From: Pseudomonadota bacterium
GTDB taxonomy: Bacteria > Pseudomonadota > Gammaproteobacteria > Pseudomonadales > Azotimanducaceae
Assembly: GCA_022571415.1 (NCBI GenBank)
Contig: JACZXW010000020.1
Span: 1 to 32,051 of the forward strand
Length of the DNA: 32,051 bases
Direction of reading: 5' to 3'
Both the position numbers and the translations under genes were made by a program. This document shows, piece by piece, positions 1 through 7,755 of the stretch; position 1 is the first letter of the stretch, and every line of letters begins with the position of its first letter. Under the pieces are notes generated by a model. It did not search any database and had not been told where the DNA came from. It saw only the letters and a list, made by a program, of their open reading frames with translations.

Positions 1-12
1 GTAACGACCCTG

Positions 13-306
13 ATGGGAAAATCGGGTGAGGAATACGCGTTCAACGTTTACCCAGGCGATATGCGGTTCAACGATTTCATTCCAGGTATCTACTATATTT
101 CCCGGGAGACGGGTAACGAGGAAGTGGTGCCGATTTATCTTGGTGAATCAGATAATGTCGATGTGACCCTGCAAAATCATGAAAAGCAGAGTTGCTTTGA
201 TGAGCATCGGTACAACCGGATCGCATTTTACAAGAATGCAAGCCGTGAAGTTCGCCAGCGTATCGTTAACGATCTTATGCCGGGACTGGAGACGACCTGT
301 AACTAG
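13..306 (+). CDS. Small hypothetical protein, possibly 5'-truncated by the window edge
   Basis: This is a 97-residue reading frame from an ATG at 13. The frame is also open back to base 1 (codons V-T-L before the Met), so the true start may lie outside the window. The middle reads GIYYISRETG followed about 8 residues later by IYLGES, which loosely resembles the GIY and YIG strands of GIY-YIG nucleases. The spacing and the catalytic Arg/Glu cannot be confirmed, so I do not assign nuclease activity. Its stop overlaps the stop of the convergent gene at 303-572. Function unknown. Confidence 0.5.
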   Translation: MGKSGEEYAFNVYPGDMRFNDFIPGIYYISRETGNEEVVPIYLGESDNVDVTLQNHEKQSCFDEHRYNRIAFYKNASREVRQRIVNDLMPGLETTCN

Positions 307-572
307 GAAGCATCCTCGACCCAGGCGCAAACCAGCCATCCGCTATCAACAATTTTTACAGCTGCCGCGTTGCCGCCCTTTTCCATCAGTTCCTTTAAGT
401 AATCTGAGGCGGACTGCTCGTCGGCAAACTCCTTTGGCAGGATCGCGACATTGGGTACCCCAGGGAATATTCTGCTCGCGGGAGACCCCTGCATATTTCG
501 ATTGGCGAACATGCCCCTGACCATGCCTTCCATGCCTTTGATCAGGTGCGTTACAAATCTGTATTCAGACAT
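303..572 (-). CDS. Small hypothetical protein (89 aa)
   Basis: This is an 89-residue soluble-looking protein with no signal peptide or membrane segment. The ATG at 572 is preceded by a GGGGAG Shine-Dalgarno-like stretch at a spacing of about nine bases, which supports a real gene. The N-terminal half is Met-rich (KGMEGMVRGMFANRNM). The C-terminal half has an amphipathic helix-like stretch (about residues 48-66, rich in E, D and K), then a Val-rich strand and a WLVCAW motif. I do not recognise the family. It converges with the gene ending at 306 and is divergent from the FAD oxidase at 714, so 573-713 probably holds promoters for both. Confidence 0.5.
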   Translation of the reverse strand: MSEYRFVTHLIKGMEGMVRGMFANRNMQGSPASRIFPGVPNVAILPKEFADEQSASDYLKELMEKGGNAAAVKIVDSGWLVCAWVEDAS

Positions 573-713
573 ACTGCTGGCTCCCCGGGCGATGCACTTT
601 GCGTCGTTATTTGTCGATGATCCCTGGCGCTATTCACCCGAATGGTTCAGGGTGGGTGTAACCTCGGTACTAACTTGCTATAAGTATATCGAAACCAGAC
701 AGAGAGGGCTGTA

Positions 714-2336
714 ATGGATAATCAACAGGTAAAGCCGGATCGCGGGCGGCGAAGTTTCTGGACCTGGGGCTGGCAATCGGATGAACCTACCCTGGGACAA
801 CGCCAGGAAATGGCGAAGCATCTGTCGAAACGTTTTGGTCGGAAAATTTCTGTACCAGCTGTACCCGATATAGAAGATCTGGAATTGCGTGCGCCGCGTA
901 TTTCCGTTCCGGATTCCTTAAGGAATATCGTCACCACCGACAAGGCTGAACGCGTTATCCATACCTATGGCGGTCACTTTCTTGAGCTGAATCGGGCGCT
1001 TAGGGGGGATTTTGCTGAACCGCCGGATGCTGTTGCCTATCCTCAAGATGAAAACCAGGTTGAAGCTGTACTCGACTGGTGTGACGGAAAGGGTTACGCG
1101 GTTATTCCCTACGGTGGTGGTACCACGGTGGTCAATGGCGTCAGCGTACCGCCATCTGCCAGGGGCGCCGTTACCATTGATATGGAACGCTTGAACCAAG
1201 TGCTCGAAATTGACGAGACCTCCCGTGCAGCAAGAATCCAGGCAGGTATTTTTGGCCCTGACCTGGAGGATGCGCTTCGACCAAAAGGATACACGTTGCG
1301 TCATTTTCCACAGAGTTTTCCCTGGTCGACCCTGGGTGGATGGATCGTGACGCGCTCCGGTGGGCATTACGCGACAAACCATACGCATATAGACGACTTT
1401 GTTGAATCAGTGCGGATGATTACACCTGCAGGATGGTGGGAATCAAGACGTCTACCAGGCAGTGGTGCCGGGCCAAGCCCTGACAGAATGGTGATAGGCT
1501 CTGAGGGCACCCTGGGAATTCTCACAGAGGCATGGATGCGTATTCAAAAGCGTCCAGTATTCAGGGCGACTGCCGGTGTCGTATTTCCAACCTGGGAAAA
1601 GGCTTATACAGCGACTCGTCACCTGGTGCAGGCGAAGCTGTGGCCCGCTAATCTCAGGTTACTGGATCCGGAGGAGGCGGGCCGTGCTGCAGGACTTAAT
1701 GGCAAGCAGGCGCTGCTCATCATAGGGTTTGAATCCTCGGATGTTCCCCAGGGTGAGTTTATCAAACTGGCGGTAGATATTGCCCGAGCAAACGGCGGGC
1801 AAGTTGATGATGATGAAGTGCGGGTATCTGATGGTGCTGGTCAGGCAACCGGCAGGGAGGGGGCTGTGGGTAATTGGCGTAACTCTTTTATCGGTGTCAA
1901 TGCAGGGTTAACCAATGGTCTTGGATTGATCGGCGATACTTTTGAAACTGCCATTACCTGGGATAAGTGGCCGGAATTTGATGCCGAAGTTCGTGACAAG
2001 GTCGGCCGGGTACTAAAGGAAGTTGTTGGCGAGGCGTACACCCTGTCTTGTCGCTTTACGCATGTGTATACCGACGGGCCGGCACCTTACTACACGTTTA
2101 GCGGCATGGGAGCCCCGGGTGGTGAAGCGGAACAATGGCAAACAATTAAAGATGCCGCCAGTGAGGTTCTGATATCGGCCGGGGCTACCATCACCCACCA
2201 TCATTCTGTTGGCAGAATGCATGCGAAGGGATGGTCGAGGCAGACACCGCGTTTGTATGGCAGCGTGCTTCGCGCAGCCAAGAAAATACTGGATCCCAAT
2301 TCAATTTTGAATCCTGGCGTGTTGTTTGAACCTTGA
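714..2336 (+). CDS. FAD-linked oxidase, alkyl-dihydroxyacetonephosphate synthase-like
   Basis: A 540-residue VAO/PCMH-family flavoprotein. The FAD pyrophosphate loop (IPYGGGTTVVNGV) lies near residues 131-143. A second FAD-binding segment (FPWSTLGGWIVTRSGGH) follows near 203-219, then MVIGSEGTLGILTEAW near 258-273. The C-terminal half carries SCRFTHVYTDGP and the HHHSVGRMHAKGW segment near 493-505. A triple-His motif at this place is characteristic of AGPS, the enzyme that exchanges the acyl chain of acyl-DHAP for a fatty alcohol to form the ether bond. Many bacterial homologues are untested, so ether-lipid synthesis is inference. The ATG at 714 has a GAGAGGG ribosome site just upstream. No lipid gene is adjacent; carbonic anhydrase follows 62 bases later on the same strand. 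Confidence 0.85.
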   Translation: MDNQQVKPDRGRRSFWTWGWQSDEPTLGQRQEMAKHLSKRFGRKISVPAVPDIEDLELRAPRISVPDSLRNIVTTDKAERVIHTYGGHFLELNRALRGDFAEPPDAVAYPQDENQVEAVLDWCDGKGYAVIPYGGGTTVVNGVSVPPSARGAVTIDMERLNQVLEIDETSRAARIQAGIFGPDLEDALRPKGYTLRHFPQSFPWSTLGGWIVTRSGGHYATNHTHIDDFVESVRMITPAGWWESRRLPGSGAGPSPDRMVIGSEGTLGILTEAWMRIQKRPVFRATAGVVFPTWEKAYTATRHLVQAKLWPANLRLLDPEEAGRAAGLNGKQALLIIGFESSDVPQGEFIKLAVDIARANGGQVDDDEVRVSDGAGQATGREGAVGNWRNSFIGVNAGLTNGLGLIGDTFETAITWDKWPEFDAEVRDKVGRVLKEVVGEAYTLSCRFTHVYTDGPAPYYTFSGMGAPGGEAEQWQTIKDAASEVLISAGATITHHHSVGRMHAKGWSRQTPRLYGSVLRAAKKILDPNSILNPGVLFEP

Positions 2337-2398
2337 TGAGATTGGATTATTTTTCTCCATCCTTAAGATGGACAGTTGCATAGCGGAGTAATCTCGGG

Positions 2399-3004
2399 TT
2401 GAAAAATTTAAAGCATCTGTTTGACAGGAATCTGGCCTGGGCGGCTGAATGTCGCCAGGAAAATCCAGATTTTTTCTCTAGGCTGTCACAGCAGCAGGAT
2501 CCTGAATATCTTTGGATAGGTTGTTCCGACAGCCGTGTACCGGCTAACCAGATCGTCAATTTGCCTCCCGGTGCGGTATTTGTTCATCGCAACATCGCTA
2601 ATCTTGTCGTCCATACGGATCTGAATTGTCTTTCCGTCATCCAATTCGCGGTCGACGTTCTCAAGGTAAAACATATCATTGTCTGCGGTCACTATGGATG
2701 TGGTGGTATTGAGGCCGCAATGGAGAAACGCGAACACGGCCTTATTGATAACTGGCTGCGCCACATCAGGGATGTCTATCGATTCAATGCGGATCAGCTG
2801 GACGGGCTTGCTCAGGAGGAAATGCTGAATTTACTCTGTGAACTCAATGTCAGGGAGCAGGTGACTAACGTTTGCAATACAACTATCTTACAGAAAGCGT
2901 GGAAAGAGGGGGCTGAACTTACCGTGCACGGCTGGATCTACAATATCAGTGACGGCATATTAAAAGACCTGGATGCCTGTATCTCGTCGCCCCAGGAGAT
3001 ATAG
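2399..3004 (+). CDS. can: Beta-class carbonic anhydrase (type II, Can-like)
   Basis: Interconverts CO2 and bicarbonate in the cytoplasm. The 201-residue protein aligns closely with E. coli Can in my memory. The zinc ligands are visible as C42 and D44 (CSDSRVP), H98 and C101 (HYGCGG). W39, R64 and Y182 match the residues that form the non-catalytic bicarbonate pocket in type II enzymes such as H. influenzae HICA, so allosteric control by bicarbonate and pH is likely. The start is a TTG at 2399, ten bases after CGGAG, and the N-terminus (MKNLKHLFDRN) matches the family length. The protein stops about 20 residues short of E. coli Can, which is common. It converges with the Bax-like gene, with only 20 bases between the two stops. 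Confidence 0.95.
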   Translation: MKNLKHLFDRNLAWAAECRQENPDFFSRLSQQQDPEYLWIGCSDSRVPANQIVNLPPGAVFVHRNIANLVVHTDLNCLSVIQFAVDVLKVKHIIVCGHYGCGGIEAAMEKREHGLIDNWLRHIRDVYRFNADQLDGLAQEEMLNLLCELNVREQVTNVCNTTILQKAWKEGAELTVHGWIYNISDGILKDLDACISSPQEI

Positions 3005-3024
3005 GCATAGCGGCTTTGCAACCC

Positions 3025-3795
3025 TCATAACGGGGCTGGGTCAGTTGCATTCATATCCATCTGCTCCAGATTATTGATTCGGATCATTTCCTTCAGTTCG
3101 CTAATATAGTCCTGCCCACGCGCTGAATAGCGGATCAGTCCTTCTGCCAGCTTACTCCCGGTAACCACTTCTCCATCTTCGCGCAGCGCGCTTCTGATAT
3201 TTCTCAGGTTTTTGTATGCATTGTGTGTGTTCAAGTTAAAAAGATATCGTTGCACTGACTGCCTGGGAGAATCAAACTGCGCAACTTCGTGCTGTTTACC
3301 GGGTTCACGGCTACGTGGAACCAGCCCGCATCCGGGTTCAAAGCACCATTGACCAAAAAAATTGTATCCTTCTTTTGCAAACCTTGATGTTCCCCATGCG
3401 CTTTCATTAGCAGCCTGGACCAGCGTCAGGGAAGGTGGAATCGCATCCACTCGATGCAGCAGGATAGGCCAGCTTGTTTTACTCTCGACGTCAAAATCTT
3501 TTATTCCATATTCACTTGCTGTGTTCAATGCCCACTTTATATCCCCGCTACTTCTCGACGGGTCGATCATTATCTGCTCCAGTCTGGCTCGATGCTGCAG
3601 TATCTTTTCGTTTTCCTCCTTAATGATGGGTGAAAAGTAGTCGAAGAACGCCTGTTTTCGCTCTGGCCCTGCCGGATACTGGCTGAAATCGACAATCCTG
3701 ATTCTGGACTGATACAACAGTATCCCAGCTACAGCGATGGCCAGTAAGATGATGCCCAGAGACAAAAACCGTGCTTTTTTACTGATAATGATCAT
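3025..3795 (-). CDS. Bax-like membrane-anchored glucosaminidase (GH73 family)
   Basis: A 256-residue protein with one N-terminal membrane segment (about residues 10-28) and a periplasmic domain of the mannosyl-glycoprotein endo-beta-N-acetylglucosaminidase family, shared by FlgJ and E. coli Bax. The core motif AANESAWGTSRFAKEGYNFF starts near residue 128; E131 is the expected catalytic acid. The next segment, GQWCFEPGCG, has two Cys residues that could form a disulfide in the periplasm. The predicted role is trimming of peptidoglycan glycan strands. The gene begins only eight bases after the ABC transporter stop, so the two are probably co-transcribed. No flagellar genes are nearby, which favours Bax over FlgJ. 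Confidence 0.88.
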   Translation of the reverse strand: MIIISKKARFLSLGIILLAIAVAGILLYQSRIRIVDFSQYPAGPERKQAFFDYFSPIIKEENEKILQHRARLEQIMIDPSRSSGDIKWALNTASEYGIKDFDVESKTSWPILLHRVDAIPPSLTLVQAANESAWGTSRFAKEGYNFFGQWCFEPGCGLVPRSREPGKQHEVAQFDSPRQSVQRYLFNLNTHNAYKNLRNIRSALREDGEVVTGSKLAEGLIRYSARGQDYISELKEMIRINNLEQMDMNATDPAPL

Positions 3796-3803
3796 AGGTT
3801 TTA

Positions 3804-5729
3804 CTATTTTTCCGTGTCGTTGGTTTGAAGTTGCAAATCGCGAATTTCTTCACCGCTGAAAATTTCCTGGATTTTCTCTATTTCATCAGCAGCTTCCTTT
3901 TGTCGATGCCACATTTCTGCGTAGGTACCATCTGCGTTTACCAGGTCATTGTGTGTTCCGCGTTCAATAATTTTCCCACGATCCATGACCAGAATCTCGT
4001 CTGCATTAACAATCGTTGATAGTCGATGTGCGATCACCAGCGTGGTTCTGTTTTTTGATACTTCAAGCAAGGCGGCCTGGATCTCTCTCTCTGTTTTGAT
4101 GTCCAGGGCGGAAGTTGCCTCATCCAGCACCAGTATGGGCGGGTCTTTCAATATGGTGCGGGCAATCGCCACTCGTTGTTTCTCGCCGCCCGACAGTTTA
4201 AGACCACGTTCGCCTACATGGGTTTCGTAGCCTCGTGGTAACGATATGATAAAGTCGTGAATGCTTGCTGTTCGCGCAGCCGATTCTACTTCCTCATCTG
4301 ATGCAGAAGGCCTGCCATATCTGATGTTATAGCGGATGGTGTCATTGAACAGAACTGTATCCTGGGGGACGATGCCAACAGCCTGGCGAAGGCTGGCCTG
4401 GGTTACACTGGAAATGTCAATGCCATCAATATAAATTTGACCAGCTTGGGTGTCATAGAAACGATAGAGTAATCTGACAAGTGTCGACTTTCCTGCTCCG
4501 CTGGCACCGACGACGGCAGTGGTCCTGCCTTCAGGAATTTCGAAGCTGATGCTGTCCAGGATTTTTCTATCCGGGTCGTAACTAAAATGCACGGCGTCAA
4601 ATGACACTTTTGCCTGGTTGACAGCCAGCGGTTCGGCACCAGGGGAATCTTCAATTTCCGGCGAGAGATCCAAAAGCTGAAATATAAATTCCATATCCAC
4701 CAAGGCCTGACGAATCATTCGATAGGAAGAACCGAGAAAGCCGAGAGGGATAAACAGCTGCAGCATAAAAGTATTAAGCATCACGACTTCCCCCGTGGTG
4801 AGGTTGCCTGCCGCATAATCCTGGATAGCCAGAAAAAGTATGGTGACCTGGCAAACCACTCTCACGACTAGTTGACCGGTGTTGAGCAGACCGAGCGTGT
4901 GCTGGCTTTTTACCGCGGCGCCCATGTATTGCACCAGCGCGTCGTTATAACGGTCTGCCTCGTAGTTCTCATTTCCGAAATACTTGACCGTCTCAAAGTT
5001 GAGCAAGCTGTCGACCCCGATGGTGGTGGCTCTCGATTCCTGCTTGACCATTTCCCTGCGGAATTTTGTACGCCATTCTGTGAACAGCAGGGTAAACGCG
5101 ATGTAACCTGTGACCGCCAGAAGAATGACCAGTACGTACTTGGGGTGATAGGCCACGGCAAGATAGGTGGTTACGAGGCTGATCTCAAACAGGGTTGGCG
5201 CAATATTGAACACGAACAGCCCGGTTACCTGTTGCAGTGCCCGCGTGCCTCTCTCAATTGCCCTCGATAATCCCCCGGTGCGCCGGTCGAGGTGAAATCT
5301 CATTCCGAGTTCGTGCAGATGCTTGAAGGCTTTCAGGCCAAATACGCGTTGCGCAAATTCCGACACCGGGACAAATACAGCGGCTCTGATTTCCGTCAGT
5401 AAGCCAGGTAGAAGCACCATGAGTCCGTACAACAATACGAGTACACCTAACCCCGAGAGTGCCTGTTGTGGATCAATACCAGCACTGGATGCAACCAGTG
5501 TCTCAAGACCATCAATCAGGTCTTTTAGTACGATTGGGCCATAGACATTAGCGCTACGGCCAAGCAGTAAACAGCTAATGGCGATGATCACCCGAAGTTG
5601 CATCCCCCTTTGATTTTCAGGCCAAAGGAAGGGGAGAATGGAGCGGATGGTTTCGAATGCAGTTCGCTTTTCGACCCCGTCCACATTCAGGGGGTCAGAG
5701 AAAGCCATCGCATGAGGGTTGTATTCCAT
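3804..5729 (-). CDS. ABC exporter, Atm1/HMT1 type (fused membrane and ATPase domains)
   Basis: A 641-residue half-transporter. Residues about 30-350 form a six-helix ABC exporter membrane domain. It contains the Atm1-like stretch NFETVKYFGNENYEADRYNDAL. The C-terminal ATPase has Walker A GASGAGKST, the Q-loop in VGIVPQDT, signature LSGGEKQR, Walker B ILVLDEATSALD and the H-loop AHRLST. Family members (yeast Atm1, Novosphingobium Atm1) export glutathione-linked sulfur compounds or metal-thiol conjugates across the inner membrane as homodimers; the substrate here is unknown. The start chosen is the ATG at 5729; an ATG at codon 8 is also possible. It is the first gene of a probable two-gene operon with the Bax-like gene. 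Confidence 0.9.
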   Translation of the reverse strand: MEYNPHAMAFSDPLNVDGVEKRTAFETIRSILPFLWPENQRGMQLRVIIAISCLLLGRSANVYGPIVLKDLIDGLETLVASSAGIDPQQALSGLGVLVLLYGLMVLLPGLLTEIRAAVFVPVSEFAQRVFGLKAFKHLHELGMRFHLDRRTGGLSRAIERGTRALQQVTGLFVFNIAPTLFEISLVTTYLAVAYHPKYVLVILLAVTGYIAFTLLFTEWRTKFRREMVKQESRATTIGVDSLLNFETVKYFGNENYEADRYNDALVQYMGAAVKSQHTLGLLNTGQLVVRVVCQVTILFLAIQDYAAGNLTTGEVVMLNTFMLQLFIPLGFLGSSYRMIRQALVDMEFIFQLLDLSPEIEDSPGAEPLAVNQAKVSFDAVHFSYDPDRKILDSISFEIPEGRTTAVVGASGAGKSTLVRLLYRFYDTQAGQIYIDGIDISSVTQASLRQAVGIVPQDTVLFNDTIRYNIRYGRPSASDEEVESAARTASIHDFIISLPRGYETHVGERGLKLSGGEKQRVAIARTILKDPPILVLDEATSALDIKTEREIQAALLEVSKNRTTLVIAHRLSTIVNADEILVMDRGKIIERGTHNDLVNADGTYAEMWHRQKEAADEIEKIQEIFSGEEIRDLQLQTNDTEK

Positions 5730-5797
5730 ATGTTTAATCTACTATGAACCCTGCATCAGATTCAAAGAAACCTGTGGAGATTGCATTGTGCTGTTGC

Positions 5798-6748
5798 TTA
5801 CCGGTTGATGTTTAGGCGCTGGCTGAAAAAATCAACGGTAGTGTTGACGGCTTCATCGGTTGCGGCGGTGTTGCCATTGAACAAACCTAAACCGTGTCCG
5901 GCACCTTTAATCACGTGACGTACGACTTCAACACTGTCTGCGGCTGCAGCGATCACCTGTTCCGAAATACGTGGCACGACAACATCGTCAAGGTCACCGT
6001 AGAGCACAAGGATGGGTCCCTTGAACCGGGCGATGGAGTCGAGCGGCGTGCTTTTTTCTATATCGGTAAACCATTGCAGACCCAATTGCAGGTCTCGTCC
6101 CCAGGATGTCGTCACTGGTGCGAAACCCCGGCTTACTGCCTGGGATTTTAGTGACTCGTAACCTGCATATCCACCCATCAAACCGTATTCTGCATCCGCT
6201 CCGTTTGATCCTGCGGGTGCCCAGGTAGCGATTATCTTGTAGCTCTTGTTTTCGGATGCAAGCATCAACACCAGGCGGCCTCCCATGCTGAAACCGAGAA
6301 GTCCCACCCTGTTTTCGTTGATTTGAGGTTGGGCCACTGCAAAGTTGCGCGATGCCTGTATGTCCTTGAGCATATTTGTGAGGTTGTTGTGGGTAAAAGG
6401 TTCAGAGCTGTCACCACATCCCGGGAAATCCATCCTGATTGAGGCGATGCCGCGAGCGGCTAAGCCTTCAGCCACACGAGTGAATCCGCCGGCTTCATGG
6501 CGGGTACCGGCATGCCCGTGGGCCATTACAATCAGCGGAAATGCTTCTGCGGTGGAGCTGATCGGATAGACAAAGGTAGCGGGAACGGATATGCCCCGCG
6601 ATGGAACTGTTAGATCAACAGAGCGAAATTCGTGAATAAGGTAACGAGGTTCGTTGACGTTTTGGCAAGCGGAGAGGAAGCAAAGGCTAGATATCGCAAT
6701 CCAGAGACCGATGATTCTATTTTTCAAGTGGATGTTATAACAGATCAC
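5798..6748 (-). CDS. Alpha/beta-hydrolase lipoprotein
   Basis: A 316-residue alpha/beta-hydrolase fold enzyme. It begins with a lipoprotein signal peptide ending in the lipobox LSAC (Cys at residue 28), so it is likely membrane-tethered in the periplasm. An HGHAG oxyanion segment is followed by the nucleophile elbow GFSMGG (Ser near residue 155). The acid is probably in LYGDLDDVV and the His in GAGHGLG, completing the triad. Related proteins are dienelactone-hydrolase-like or peptidase-S9-like esterases; the substrate is unknown. The start is a GTG at 6748, three bases after the stop of the upstream DUF62 gene, so the two genes form a transcription unit. A TTG at codon 8 would still leave an intact signal peptide. 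Confidence 0.85.
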   Translation of the reverse strand: MICYNIHLKNRIIGLWIAISSLCFLSACQNVNEPRYLIHEFRSVDLTVPSRGISVPATFVYPISSTAEAFPLIVMAHGHAGTRHEAGGFTRVAEGLAARGIASIRMDFPGCGDSSEPFTHNNLTNMLKDIQASRNFAVAQPQINENRVGLLGFSMGGRLVLMLASENKSYKIIATWAPAGSNGADAEYGLMGGYAGYESLKSQAVSRGFAPVTTSWGRDLQLGLQWFTDIEKSTPLDSIARFKGPILVLYGDLDDVVVPRISEQVIAAAADSVEVVRHVIKGAGHGLGLFNGNTAATDEAVNTTVDFFSQRLNINR

Positions 6749-6751
6749 AAT

Positions 6752-7669
6752 TTATGGACCGGCAGGCCTGCTGATTTTTATGGTCCAATCCTTTCCTGAT
6801 CCTATATTGAACTTATGGGAAAAATTGCCCTGATTGATGGCAAGACTTAAATTTCCGCTCGAATTCATAAACAATAGATTGTTGCCAACGGGCACTTCGG
6901 CAAAAGATTTTGTATAGGGTGTACTTTCCTGCCAGACGATGGCGTCTTCTTTTTTAATGGTGATGTCGAAAACCTCGCCAAATACTGGCTCGATATCATC
7001 AAACAGCGGGCGGTCGATACTGAAATAAATATTCCCCAGCCGTCCCGTTCCTCCGATGACGAAACCGTAGAGGTCTCCATTTTCAAACTTCCCGGTCAGC
7101 TCTTCGAGCATGATCACAACCGGTTCCATCGTTGGGCCAACCTGTTCGAATGTAATAACACCGGCTGCGAGCCTTGCACCGGTATAGGAATAGACATCAC
7201 GTCCGTGGAAGGTATGCGACCAGCTGGTACCGGGACGTCTATTTACGGATTCATCAATCTCGCGCACGGCTTTGATGCCATACTGGGCGGCAGGACCGGA
7301 CAAGGAGCCATTGTCGGGACTGACAAAAAACAAGCCGTTGTCTGTTTCCAGTACCACAGATTTCCTGTCGGTGCCGACGCCCGGATCCACAACCGACACA
7401 AACACGGTACCCGGCGGCCAGGTCTGTGCATTGTAGGCGAGACTGTCGCTTGCTGACTTTATGTCGTACAGGGGAATCAGCGGGCGTATGTTAAAGATGT
7501 CCAGATCTTTACTGACATTGTAGGCAACACCCGACATTACATGTCCGGGGAAGTCGGCCTGGATGATCAGTGCGTTTTTTGTATCCTGTTGATTCTCTGA
7601 ACCTGTGCATGCTGAAACAACGATGCTGATCAAAATGGATGCCGTTATGAATTTGTTGAAGCGCGTCAT
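6752..7669 (-). CDS. DUF62 / SAM hydrolase (SAM hydroxide adenosyltransferase)-like lipoprotein
   Basis: A 305-residue member of the SAM hydrolase/chlorinase/fluorinase superfamily. The family's Asp, Arg and His triad is visible: VVDPGVGTDR holds the Asp and an Arg seven residues on, and TFHGRDVYS holds the His. Characterised relatives split S-adenosylmethionine into adenosine and methionine. The N-terminal SAM-binding signature is degenerate here (ADFPGHVMSG). I chose the ATG at 7669 over the upstream ATG at 7711. It is preceded by AAGG at a spacing of about nine bases, and it gives a clean lipoprotein signal peptide ending in VSAC. An exported location is odd for an enzyme whose known substrate is cytoplasmic. 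The alpha/beta-hydrolase gene follows directly. Confidence 0.85.
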   Translation of the reverse strand: MTRFNKFITASILISIVVSACTGSENQQDTKNALIIQADFPGHVMSGVAYNVSKDLDIFNIRPLIPLYDIKSASDSLAYNAQTWPPGTVFVSVVDPGVGTDRKSVVLETDNGLFFVSPDNGSLSGPAAQYGIKAVREIDESVNRRPGTSWSHTFHGRDVYSYTGARLAAGVITFEQVGPTMEPVVIMLEELTGKFENGDLYGFVIGGTGRLGNIYFSIDRPLFDDIEPVFGEVFDITIKKEDAIVWQESTPYTKSFAEVPVGNNLLFMNSSGNLSLAINQGNFSHKFNIGSGKDWTIKISRPAGP

Positions 7670-7755
7670 AGATCTTAACCTTGTAGATATAAGCTTGCGT
7701 AGTCCAAACATCTTTCATAGTAGCAAATTTGAGTAGCTAGTCTCGATCAGCCTCC

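Noticed and set aside
2356-2372. A short hairpin (TCCATC-CTTAA-GATGGA) between the FAD oxidase and carbonic anhydrase genes.
   Set aside because: The stem has six pairs only, and no T-run follows it on either strand, so it is not a convincing terminator or regulator.
4872-5270. A 132-residue plus-strand frame opposite the ABC exporter membrane domain.
   Set aside because: It is antisense to a conserved transporter and has no family features.
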